NCBI RefSeq assembly: GCF_020386615.1
Contig: NZ_CP077769.1
Coordinates: forward strand, 1,364,001-1,428,000
Source: Chitinophaga pendula
GTDB lineage: Bacteria; Bacteroidota; Bacteroidia; Chitinophagales; Chitinophagaceae
Direction of reading: 5' to 3'
DNA length: 64,000 bases
The notes beneath the pieces were generated by a model. That model saw only the letters and a program-made list of their open reading frames with translations. It made no database searches and was not told the DNA's origin. Positions within the stretch are counted from its first letter, which is position 1. The number at the start of each line of letters is the position of its first letter. This document shows, in pieces, positions 25,388 to 33,344 of this stretch. The translations under genes were made by a program, and so were the position numbers.

Positions 25388-26068
25388 ATGTATTTTACTA
25401 CTCCCCGCGCGTGGGATAACCTTCCCCTGCGCTTAACAACAGAGGAAATCCGCGACCCGTACGAAGTCATACACGAATACTATTCTGCGCATGATATGCC
25501 ACGGGCAAGGCAAATTTTGAATAAGTGGTTATGTTCAACCAGTAAGGAAAAGCCTAGCAAGCTATCGGCATCCGGGCTGCAATTCTTTTATGAAAGAACG
25601 GAATTACTAATTGAAGCCGCCTTTTTGGTTGAACAATTGGACAACAGCGGAAGGAAAGCGATCACCATACAAGGCGAAGATGAAGAAGAAATTGACCTGA
25701 TGAACCCCCGGTTATTTTGTGCATGGATCAGGCAGAGTAAAGGGGAAGCCATAGCTTATCGTGAAGTATGGGAAAATTTCCCTAGAAGCCTTACCTATAA
25801 AGAGTTTTTAAACCCATATCAGGTGTTAGGGAAATTTTTTTCTTTTCTCACATTGGGGGAATGGCGAGAGTTACTCCGTGAATTGTTTTCTATGGGCGTA
25901 TCTCGCAGAACGTTTCTTGATGAAACATTAGATTTTGATATGTTGGGCATAAAGAAACATCTTGAAAAACTGATCGAAGCGGGGCACCTGATTGATGTTA
26001 GGGAATATCGTCAATCATTTTATGATAAAGTAACTAGTGAAGCCAGCCAGAAAAAGGATGAAGCATGA
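25388..26068 (+). CDS. Hypothetical partner protein with internal duplication
   Basis: A 226-residue acidic, helical protein. Two segments look duplicated: RDPYEVIHEYYSAHDMPRAR with a following ILNKWL, and LNPYQVLGKFFSFLTLGEWR with LLRELF. No family recognised. It is the second gene of the pair inside the inverted-repeat cassette and could be an immunity or antitoxin partner; that is inference from context only. Confidence 0.6.
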   Translation: MYFTTPRAWDNLPLRLTTEEIRDPYEVIHEYYSAHDMPRARQILNKWLCSTSKEKPSKLSASGLQFFYERTELLIEAAFLVEQLDNSGRKAITIQGEDEEEIDLMNPRLFCAWIRQSKGEAIAYREVWENFPRSLTYKEFLNPYQVLGKFFSFLTLGEWRELLRELFSMGVSRRTFLDETLDFDMLGIKKHLEKLIEAGHLIDVREYRQSFYDKVTSEASQKKDEA

Positions 26069-26090
26069 GGACTATAGAGGGTTACAGACG

Positions 26091-26126
26091 AAAGGAGCGT
26101 TTGAAATTTCAAACGCTCCTTTTTTT
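26091..26126 (+). terminator. Terminator of the cassette gene pair
   Basis: AAAGGAGCGTTTGAAA pairs with TTTCAAACGCTCCTTT with no mismatch, followed by more T, 22 bases after the stop and just inside the right inverted repeat. Confidence 0.88.
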
Positions 26127-26131
26127 AGCAT

Positions 26132-26195
26132 CCATTGTTTGAAACCCTTGCCGGGAGGGGGCTAGGGGGATGGCGCGGCGGCAGCGCCTCCCCCG
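26132..26195 (-). repeat. 64 bp inverted repeat, right copy
   Basis: Mirror of 24113-24176, with four mismatches counted by eye. It ends six bases from the stop of the integrase gene. Confidence 0.9.
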
Positions 26196-26201
26196 TAATG
26201 A

Positions 26202-27569
26202 TTACCCGACATTTTGCAAGGCTGTAGCAGATATGCCTATATCGCCTCTTTTTTCCCATATTTCCCGGATCTTCCGGCTTGCTTCTTCAGGGGTGATCCT
26301 GATATACTTGTAAAAATCACGCAGGCTTTTATGGCCGCTGATCTTCATTATAAGCTCGACAGGAGTTCCCGCCAGAAATTCATTGGTGCAGAATGAGCGG
26401 CGGCAGGTGTGAGAGGTAATCCACGCATATTTGGGCTTTACCTGTACTATATCCTTATTACCTTTTTTGTGGGAGAACTTTATTAACTCACAAATGCCCG
26501 CCAGTTGGGCCACCTCTTTGATATGGCGGTTAAATTCAGGATTGCTTACAATGGGGATCTGGCGGTTAAAGCGCCTGATCAGTATTTCTTCTGCTGCATC
26601 TCTTAACGGTATAACAACCCAATGATCAGATTTTTCCTGTTTCTTATATAGTGACCCTTTCCGCACGTCCTCCGGTTGTATAGAGGAAAAATCGGAAAAC
26701 CTTAAACCAGTCAGACAGCCGAGGACAAACAAATCCCGGTATTTAGCCAGGTGCGGTTGTTCGGAAAGGTCGATTTGATATATTTGGGCGATTTCCGCCC
26801 ATGTCAGATACACGGCGTCCGCTTCTTCATCCAGTATTTTAAAGTCCGATAAATCAATCGGGGAGATGATTTTACGGCGCATCCTATCCCGCAGGAATAT
26901 ACGTAGCTGTTTGATGGTTTTGCCAACTGTAGAGGTTTTAAGCCCTTTAATCTGCTCTCTTTTGCCGTTAATTATTTCCGATTTACGGCGCTGTACATAG
27001 TCATAAGTGAGGTAGTTAACAAGGCTTTCATAGAGATTAAAATCAAAAGAATCAAATGTAATAGGAGCTTTCCTGTATTCCTGAAAGGCTGCCATATGAT
27101 CTTTCATGTTTTTGTAGACGTTTAGCATACCCTTAGAAACCTTATCCCGCTTACATTTGATATAATCTTCAATCTGAAATATCAGCTCTAAATTTGTTTT
27201 GGGGTTAAGGGCCGCGGCCTGTTTGGCCTTTTCTTCCAACGTGGCTGTATCAAAGGCCGGGTGAAAGGTCTTCTTTGCAAAGGCAGATATATCCAGTACT
27301 TTCTTTTTCACCGCATGAGTAATAATATCGGTTGCTTTTCGTAGTAGGGCTGCCAGTTGGCCGTTTAGATCGTCAGCGGCCCCATATGTTGCGGGGAGAT
27401 CGGCGGTAATACGGTGAAACTTCCGGTTCCAGCATTTGGGGGGAATGGCTATTTCTGTATTCAGGAGAATGGTTTTATCCCCGCAATACTGGATAAAAAC
27501 GATACAGGTGCCATCTTTGCGCATTTTGCCCTTTGGGCAGATTAGTTTGATTGGTAACAGCATACTCAA
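26202..27569 (-). CDS. int: Tyrosine recombinase / integrase
   Basis: A 455-residue protein with an N-terminal arm-DNA-binding domain (residues about 1-110), a core-binding SAM-like domain (about 130-245) and a catalytic domain. Catalytic residues are visible: Arg in TGLRFSD, HTCRR, His in SGHKS and the nucleophile Tyr in DFYKYIRI. It matches the Bacteroidetes integrases with Arm-DNA-bind_5 and SAM_5 domains. Two 12 bp repeats sit immediately upstream of its start, so the enzyme may also regulate its own gene. Confidence 0.95.
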   Translation of the reverse strand: MSMLLPIKLICPKGKMRKDGTCIVFIQYCGDKTILLNTEIAIPPKCWNRKFHRITADLPATYGAADDLNGQLAALLRKATDIITHAVKKKVLDISAFAKKTFHPAFDTATLEEKAKQAAALNPKTNLELIFQIEDYIKCKRDKVSKGMLNVYKNMKDHMAAFQEYRKAPITFDSFDFNLYESLVNYLTYDYVQRRKSEIINGKREQIKGLKTSTVGKTIKQLRIFLRDRMRRKIISPIDLSDFKILDEEADAVYLTWAEIAQIYQIDLSEQPHLAKYRDLFVLGCLTGLRFSDFSSIQPEDVRKGSLYKKQEKSDHWVVIPLRDAAEEILIRRFNRQIPIVSNPEFNRHIKEVAQLAGICELIKFSHKKGNKDIVQVKPKYAWITSHTCRRSFCTNEFLAGTPVELIMKISGHKSLRDFYKYIRITPEEASRKIREIWEKRGDIGISATALQNVG

Positions 27570-27573
27570 AAAT

Positions 27574-27597
27574 TTTAGTCGAGTTTTTAGTTGAGTT
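27574..27597 (+). repeat. Paired 12 bp repeats, probable integrase arm sites (right)
   Basis: TTTAGTCGAGTT (27574-27585) then TTTAGTTGAGTT (27586-27597), no gap. They overlap the integrase promoter region and match the left pair at 17452-17475. Confidence 0.65.
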
Positions 27598-27728
27598 CAA
27601 TGCTGTTAACCGATATAAAGGTAAGGCGGAAAAATTTCAATCGTTGTTATAGGATATTGAAAATCAGAACTTTATAATTAAGTTAGGTAAAGACCTGTAA
27701 ACTTAAAATGGCTGAACGAAATCCCAGC

Positions 27729-27738
27729 GGGATCACAA
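27729..27738 (+). other. Candidate attachment core at the right end
   Basis: GGGATCACAA within CGAAATCCCAGCGGGATCAC, which resembles the 3' end of a tRNA gene (T-loop end, T-stem, acceptor stem), followed by a terminator. A complete tRNA is absent here. Integration into a tRNA 3' end is common for this integrase class. Confidence 0.4.
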
Positions 27739-27740
27739 AA

Positions 27741-27769
27741 AGGCTATCAATTTTGATAGTCTTTTTTTT
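27741..27769 (+). terminator. Rho-independent terminator beyond the attachment core
   Basis: GGCTATCAA pairs with TTGATAGTC followed by eight T, the usual arrangement downstream of a tRNA gene. Confidence 0.8.
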
Positions 27770-27909
27770 GCTTCCTACAATCGGCTCACCTGCACCCATG
27801 ACGCCGCAGGGAAATCTCCTTTATAAAAGTCTTTTCTTGAATCTTTGTATTTTTTCATTGTATCAATATCTGTTGTATAAAGGGTTTCTTTTACTACATT
27901 TTTGGAGAT

Positions 27910-28060
27910 GCTCTAAATGCTTTTAAACAATCTCCCAACGCTTTGTAAACCTGAAGATACCATCCGGGCTTAAATCACTCGTTGGGATACCTGAAATGTA
28001 AATAGTATTTTCTACTTTGCCTACTTGAGCATAGCCTGCGTAATTAAACCGTTTAAAATG
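27910..28060 (-). pseudogene. Gene fragment, possibly RidA-like
   Basis: On the minus strand a frame without ATG reads HFKRFNYAGYAQVGKVEN followed by TIYISGIPTSDLSPDG and ends FRFTKRWEIV before a stop near 27923. The phrase recalls RidA/YjgF proteins but is too short to be sure. An upstream stop and lack of start suggest a remnant left at the element boundary. The rest of 27770-28106 holds nothing recognisable. Confidence 0.3.
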
Positions 28061-28106
28061 CCCGGTAGCTTTGTCTTTAAAATTTCATCTTTAATCATTT
28101 CATGGT

Positions 28107-28484
28107 ATGCCTCACTTTGTAATAGAATGTTCCAGTAATGTCTTGGCTCAGCAGCCGGCAGCTATTATTATGGATACTGTATACGCTGCTGCTGAATCCA
28201 CCGGATTGTTTGCCCCCAATGACATTAAAGTCCGGATCAGGTGTTATGATGACTATAAATTAGGCGATGAAAAGGATAGCTTCCTGCACATTTATGCAAG
28301 TATTATGGAAGGTAGAACGACTGCCCAGAAAGCAGCACTTTCCGACATCGTTATACAAAAGCTGGCGCCGCTATTGGCTGATATTTCATTTCTATCCATG
28401 AACGTATGGGAGTTTGAACAGGCTACTTACAGTAATAAATCATTGATCAATCCTCTTAATACAGACAGGAACAGACATTTTTGA
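28107..28484 (+). CDS. 5-carboxymethyl-2-hydroxymuconate isomerase-like tautomerase
   Basis: A 125-residue protein that begins MPHFVIECSSNV. Pro2, exposed after Met removal, is the catalytic base of the tautomerase superfamily, and length and later segments (FLHIYASIMEGRTTAQKAALSD) fit the CHMI/HpaF family. The enzyme class isomerises the homoprotocatechuate ring-cleavage product, but no other genes of that pathway are nearby, so the substrate here is open. Confidence 0.85.
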   Translation: MPHFVIECSSNVLAQQPAAIIMDTVYAAAESTGLFAPNDIKVRIRCYDDYKLGDEKDSFLHIYASIMEGRTTAQKAALSDIVIQKLAPLLADISFLSMNVWEFEQATYSNKSLINPLNTDRNRHF

Positions 28485-28776
28485 TAAGGATCCACGTATC
28501 AGATCCTTTCTCTTCTACATCGTCCTATACTTTATTGTGCGGAATATCATTTCCCCATATCTGGCGTGTGCCACCAGCTTTGTGAATGGACTAAAAATGA
28601 AACGATCTGCCTGGATTTTGATACAATTTGCTTACATGTAGATAAGTCGCTTACTTATTTTTACGAACCCACTATCCGTTTATTCATGCTGAATGAACGG
28701 GCATAGGGAGCGGGCGCTTTTGAGGAGCTTGTTAAGGTGTGACTGGCACCTGGTTGTTTTCAATATTCAAAGATCA

Positions 28777-29889
28777 ATGAATAGTAATAGTCTTTCCCCA
28801 AAGCCGCATTATCCCATATTGGACGGGTTACGTGGTGTCGCGGCGATTATCGTTGTGACCTTTCACCTGACAGAGCCATTAGGGACCGGGCACCTGGATA
28901 TCCTGGTCAATCATGGTTACCTGGCTGTTGACTTTTTCTTTCTGTTGTCCGGCTTTGTGATCGGTTATGCTTATGATGACCGCTGGGATAAAATGACGAT
29001 AGGCACTTTCTTCAAGCGCCGCATCGAACGGCTTCAACCCATGGTGGTGTTAGGGATGACACTGGGAGCCATCGGTTTTTATTTTACAGATTCGACGATA
29101 TGGCCTCTCATCCACACTGTGCCGCTGTGGAAAATGCTGCTGGTGCTGATTATCGGGTATACTATTTTACCTGTTCCCTTATCGCTGGACATAAGAGGGT
29201 GGGAGGAGATGCACCCGCTTAATAGTGTCGGTTGGTCATTATTCTTTGAATACATTGCCAATATACTATACGCCATCGGGGTTCGGAAGTGTTCAAAGAC
29301 CGTATTGACTATTTTGGTGTTAATCGCTGCTGCGGCGCTTGCTCATTTGGCCATTACCAGTCCTAACGGAGATGTCAGCGGAGGTTGGACACTTAATGCG
29401 GAACAAGTACGCGTTGGTATCACCCGGACGATGTATCCTTTCTTTGCTGGTCTGCTGCTTTCACGTATAGCTAAACCCATCCGTATCAAACAAGCCTTTT
29501 TGTGGTGCAGCCTGTTGGTCGCCCTCGTCTTATATATGCCCCGTATAGGCGGTGTGGAGCATCTTTGGATGAATGGCCTATATGAATCGGTATGTATAAT
29601 CGTGGTCTTCCCGCTGATTGTTTACCTGGGTGCCAGTGGCGTGGTAGTTACTAAGATGGAACAAAGGATATGCAAATTCTTAGGGGATATTTCTTATCCG
29701 CTTTACCTCGTACATTATCCGCTGGTATATTTTTACGTTGCCTGGATCAGTAACCACAAGGGAGTGACCTTCGCGGAGATCTGGCCTTATGCCCTATTGA
29801 TCCTAACAGGTAGTGTTATGCTCGCGTATGCAAGTTTGAAGTGGTATGATGAGCCGGTTCGCAAATGGCTGAGTAAAAAGCTAGGATAA
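28777..29889 (+). CDS. Acyltransferase 3 family membrane protein
   Basis: A 370-residue polytopic protein started at ATG 28777 (an in-frame ATG at 28693 adds an unrelated leader). The family signature ILDGLRGVAAIIVVTFHL contains the conserved Arg and His of acyltransferase 3 (OafA/YrhL-type) enzymes, followed by YLAVDFFFLLSGFVIGYAY. About ten hydrophobic segments cover the rest. These enzymes O-acylate envelope sugars or secreted products; the acceptor cannot be told. Confidence 0.9.
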   Translation: MNSNSLSPKPHYPILDGLRGVAAIIVVTFHLTEPLGTGHLDILVNHGYLAVDFFFLLSGFVIGYAYDDRWDKMTIGTFFKRRIERLQPMVVLGMTLGAIGFYFTDSTIWPLIHTVPLWKMLLVLIIGYTILPVPLSLDIRGWEEMHPLNSVGWSLFFEYIANILYAIGVRKCSKTVLTILVLIAAAALAHLAITSPNGDVSGGWTLNAEQVRVGITRTMYPFFAGLLLSRIAKPIRIKQAFLWCSLLVALVLYMPRIGGVEHLWMNGLYESVCIIVVFPLIVYLGASGVVVTKMEQRICKFLGDISYPLYLVHYPLVYFYVAWISNHKGVTFAEIWPYALLILTGSVMLAYASLKWYDEPVRKWLSKKLG

Positions 29890-29955
29890 ATAAGCAGGGA
29901 AGAAAGTCATCGCAGCAAGAGGGGGAAGCGGACGGAACTATTTTTTGGTGGAGTG

Positions 29956-29973
29956 GGCACGCGGGCGCGTGCC
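29956..29973 (+). other. GC-rich hairpin after the acyltransferase gene
   Basis: GGCACGCG-gg-CGCGTGCC followed by TTCTTATTTAT. It may work as a terminator, although the T-tract is interrupted. Confidence 0.45.
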
Positions 29974-30238
29974 TTCTTATTTATACAAAAGGTGTAATAA
30001 AAAAATAATACATGACATCAGGCTGTCGGATAGGTCCCATTACTCGTAAGATTGCGATGGCTGGGCGGGTGGATTTTCCGAAAAGACCTGTGTATTAACC
30101 GATGATTAACGAAGGAAAGCACAAAAGCAGCATCTTTTTATATACAACTGTCATATCTTTGCGCCGCACTTTTTACTATTTATTGTGCCCCTCCCTGAGG
30201 GGAATATGTTTTGGGGGTTTTTGAAAATTTAAATTACT
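29974..30238. other. Intergenic region with one promoter element
   Basis: TATCTTTG at 30154-30161 fits TAnnTTTG exactly and points to the small gene at 30239. A short CCCCTC/GAGGGG hairpin lies in the leader at 30188-30202. Nothing else seen. Confidence 0.45.
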
Positions 30239-30460
30239 ATGCAGGAAAAAGAGTTCCAGATTGGCGAAGAGGTTAAGATCAAACAAATAGCCAAATCTGC
30301 CGTTATCCATTCATTTGCCTATTACGGACCAGGAGGTTTGATATATACTGAAGAGAAGTCAAATTTTGTATTGTGCCAATGGGCGGAGTGGGCCGACCAG
30401 GGTATTTTTAAAAGTGGTGTGTTTCATCTTAACGAGATCAAAAAGGTCTCTCAGCAATAA
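30239..30460 (+). CDS. Small protein, weakly YodC/DUF2158-like
   Basis: A 73-residue protein. It starts FQIGEEVKIKQ and ends with VLCQWAEWADQGIFKSGVFHL then NEIKKV, the layout of YodC/DUF2158 proteins (N-terminal GDxVxLK strand, CQW segment, terminal LxxV). The central insert differs from the usual family, so this is tentative. It has its own promoter and stands alone. Confidence 0.6.
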   Translation: MQEKEFQIGEEVKIKQIAKSAVIHSFAYYGPGGLIYTEEKSNFVLCQWAEWADQGIFKSGVFHLNEIKKVSQQ

Positions 30461-30931
30461 CTGTTACAGAGGGCATTGCCGACATAACCAGGGGACTGGC
30501 AATTATAGCACATGATACCATATCATTTATTGATTGCAAGAGGAGCATAGATTAACTCTACCTTAATGCTATTTGTTACTGTTCCCTGAAGGATATTTAC
30601 GATTCTTTCTTATATATGCGGGTAAAAACATCCATTCTATCATCATAGCTTTTTACCTAATGAGAAATTCAGGTTACCGGAGAAACTGTTAACAGGTATC
30701 TTTTTTTCATTTTGAGGGGATAACCGAAGCATTTTTCCGGGGAGGTAATAATTTCTTAATGTGTTACAAGTATTTGATAATCAATTGTAGCTAGTGCGTG
30801 TGCGTCGAAAATACGTACAAATGGCAGTTGCCACAGCAGCAGGTCGTACCGTTGACACGGAAAGTACACCTTTGTTAGCGAGATGGCTGTGAAGTCACAG
30901 TTACTATCACTTATCAGATAAAAGAGCACAT
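30461..30931. other. Intergenic region, 471 bases
   Basis: No gene seen. TTGACACGG near 30853 followed at 19 bases by CACCTTTG is a possible, imperfect promoter for the phosphatase gene. Confidence 0.3.
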
Positions 30932-31741
30932 ATGAAAAAAGCGGTATTAGGTGTTATACTGTTTATCCCTTTATTATCATTTGCACAGCTGGCAGATAGT
31001 GTACGCAGGGTAGTGCGGCTGCAGGGGACTGTTAATTTCCGGGATGCGGGCGGCTATCAGACTGCTGATGGCCGGCAGGTAACGTGGGATAGAGTATACC
31101 GTTCGGCGGATATCAGTCATCTGACGGATGAAGACCTGGAGATATTAAAGCAGCGGCATATTGCCAGTGTGATCGATTTCAGGGGCGTAAGAGAGTCGGC
31201 GGTGGCTCCGGACCGGCTGCCTGCGGGCGTACGTTACCTGTTATGCCCGGCGGGTAGCGACAGTTTACCTGATCCTGCGCAGATGGCGGCCTTGATAAAA
31301 CAAGGGCAATTTATGGAGCAGTTCTATAGCAACATTAAGCCCTTAGGGGCGAGGTACCGGCCGCTGTTCCAGCAGCTATTGGCGATGCCGGAGCGGGAAG
31401 CGGTATTGTTCCATTGCACGGGCGGACGTGACCGCACCGGCATGGCCAATGCTTTGTTCCTATATGCACTGGGAGTGCCGCTTACTACTATTGAAGCGGA
31501 TTTCACTGCCAGCAATACCTATTTACAACCGATGTATGGAAAAATGTTCAAGGGGATGTCGCAGGCTACCGGGTTAGATACCGATACGATCCGCCAGGCA
31601 CTGGAACTAAGACCTGAATGGTTGCAGCGTATGTTTGCGGCTATCAAACTACAATACGGGAGCATCGAACGGTTCTTTGCACTTGAACTGGGAGTAGGTC
31701 CGGATGAAATAGCGCTATTACGGAAGAAATATACTCACTAG
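30932..31741 (+). CDS. Secreted tyrosine-protein phosphatase
   Basis: A 269-residue protein with a signal peptide (MKKAVLGVILFIPLLSFAQ). GTVNFRDAGGYQTADGR is the N-terminal signature of the Y_phosphatase3/IphP family and HCTGGRDRTG is the CX5R active site, Cys being the nucleophile. Family members dephosphorylate phosphotyrosine or phosphoinositide-type substrates. The signal peptide places it in the periplasm or outside. Terminator follows at 31769. Confidence 0.92.
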   Translation: MKKAVLGVILFIPLLSFAQLADSVRRVVRLQGTVNFRDAGGYQTADGRQVTWDRVYRSADISHLTDEDLEILKQRHIASVIDFRGVRESAVAPDRLPAGVRYLLCPAGSDSLPDPAQMAALIKQGQFMEQFYSNIKPLGARYRPLFQQLLAMPEREAVLFHCTGGRDRTGMANALFLYALGVPLTTIEADFTASNTYLQPMYGKMFKGMSQATGLDTDTIRQALELRPEWLQRMFAAIKLQYGSIERFFALELGVGPDEIALLRKKYTH

Positions 31742-31768
31742 GATCGCCATTTACATACGATCGTAATA

Positions 31769-31797
31769 AAAAGGGATACCAAACGGTATCTCTTTTA
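31769..31797 (+). terminator. Rho-independent terminator after the phosphatase gene
   Basis: AAAAGGGATACC pairs with GGTATCTCTTTT around aaac, with one mismatch. Confidence 0.75.
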
Positions 31798-31859
31798 TTA
31801 TGTACTTTGCAGTCTGATGTAGCAGACTATCTTTTCTATGTTTTAAACGGTTGACCTAT

Positions 31860-32891
31860 ATGACGAGTAAGCATGCCGAGTATGAGAAAATGCCTAAGCG
31901 CCTGAAAGGGCTTAATTTATCGGAGAAAGACCAGCATCATCTGAACAAATTGAAGTGGGTGGTTACAGAGAAAGTACATGGAGCTAACTTCAGCTTCGTA
32001 TACGAAGACCGTCGCTTGTTATATGCCAAACGTAAAGAATATCTGAGCTGGCAGGATGATTTTTTCGGTTTCCAGGTGGTGGCAGCTCAGTTGGAAGATC
32101 GGTTGATCCGCCTGTTTGAGCAACTGCACCACGATATCCCTGGCCAGCGATATATCATATACGGAGAGCTTTTTGGAGGAGCTTACCCGCATCCGGATGT
32201 AGTCCCAGACCCGTATGTACAGGCTATTCAGACGGGTGTTTACTATAGCCCGGCTGTCCGTTTTTGTGCTTTCGATATTGCTGTGGAGTGGGCAGGGATA
32301 AAGCAGTATATTGATTACGATAAGGCGTTATCCTATTTTGAGCGCTTCGATATCTTTTATGCGAAGGTGCTATTTTCGGGAAAATGGAATGAAGCGTTAC
32401 AGTTCGATACCAGAATTGATTCCATGATCCCCGGGCATTTCGGCCTGCCGGTACTTAACCCTAATCTCATCGAGGGTATTGTCGTGAAACCCCTGAGTCA
32501 TTCGGGCTTGCCTGCTCCGGCAGTACGGCCAATTATCAAGATCAAGAACCCGGAGTTCGATGAGGAAAAGAAATTCCATGAAGCGGAGAAATGGTCCTTT
32601 ATACCGGATGTTATTTCATTGTCGGAGGAGTTATCGTTCCTGGTAGAAGAAATGAGTAATTATATTACTGATAACCGGCTAAACAGTGTATTGTCGAAGA
32701 TCGGGCGACTGGACGAGGCCAATGAAAAGCGGATGTCGGAGATAAAAGCCGAATTCCTGGAAGATGTATATGTAGACTTTAACCTTGATAATAATGATAT
32801 CCTGGGTGAGTTGGAAGAGCGGAACCTGCAGTGGGTGAGAGACCGGATAGCGGCGCGTATTGAGGCGTTTATTACTAGTGGTAATGGTTAG
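31860..32891 (+). CDS. Rnl2-type RNA ligase
   Basis: A 343-residue protein from the ATG at 31860. The nucleotidyltransferase motif I is TEKVHGANFSF with Lys38 as the adenylated residue. Motif IV-like IEGIVVKP and motif V-like IIKIKNPEF are present, as are YGELFGGAY and a helical C-terminal domain as in T4 Rnl2. The family seals nicks in duplex RNA. No toxin nuclease or RtcB-like partner is next to it, so the substrate is unknown. Confidence 0.9.
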   Translation: MTSKHAEYEKMPKRLKGLNLSEKDQHHLNKLKWVVTEKVHGANFSFVYEDRRLLYAKRKEYLSWQDDFFGFQVVAAQLEDRLIRLFEQLHHDIPGQRYIIYGELFGGAYPHPDVVPDPYVQAIQTGVYYSPAVRFCAFDIAVEWAGIKQYIDYDKALSYFERFDIFYAKVLFSGKWNEALQFDTRIDSMIPGHFGLPVLNPNLIEGIVVKPLSHSGLPAPAVRPIIKIKNPEFDEEKKFHEAEKWSFIPDVISLSEELSFLVEEMSNYITDNRLNSVLSKIGRLDEANEKRMSEIKAEFLEDVYVDFNLDNNDILGELEERNLQWVRDRIAARIEAFITSGNG

Positions 32892-33344
32892 TGAGTTAAA
32901 TCACCAGGGTATTGTATTACTGAAATACTATTATTATTTTGTACGGCCGATCTCCTGAAGGAGCATTCGTGAAGTGGTGAAACATTGCCAGGTGCCACTT
33001 CATGAGCGTCAAAGGTGCTGTCATACTAATTATTCTACGTTTTATCTGGCAGATGTACACTTATAATTTGAAATCTATCAACCAGAATATGTTCTGATAA
33101 GAACCATCGAATAAACATACAAGCATAGAATGGATTGGATGGTTTTTTCAGGTGATCTGTTTTATGGAGGGCACTTCTAAATATGACTGTTGCATTAACA
33201 ATTATTCCACGTTTCGTTCAGTAAGTGTCATCCTGTCACCTAATAATCAAGAAATAACAATCTGTTCAGCTACGCGTAACAGTCTGATAACAATCGATTG
33301 CTTGCTTTGCACACTTTTTCACATTAACTGATCAAAAGAGTTTC
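32892..33344. other. Intergenic region upstream of susC
   Basis: Two similar segments are visible: AATTATTCTACGTTTTATCT near 33027 and AATTATTCCACGTTTCGTTC near 33200. They may be regulatory copies or decayed repeats. No gene seen. Confidence 0.35.

Noticed and set aside
27708..27926. Plus-strand 72-codon frame after the integrase
   Set aside because: It runs through the tRNA-like core and the terminator at 27741-27769; no protein-like features after the first 25 residues.
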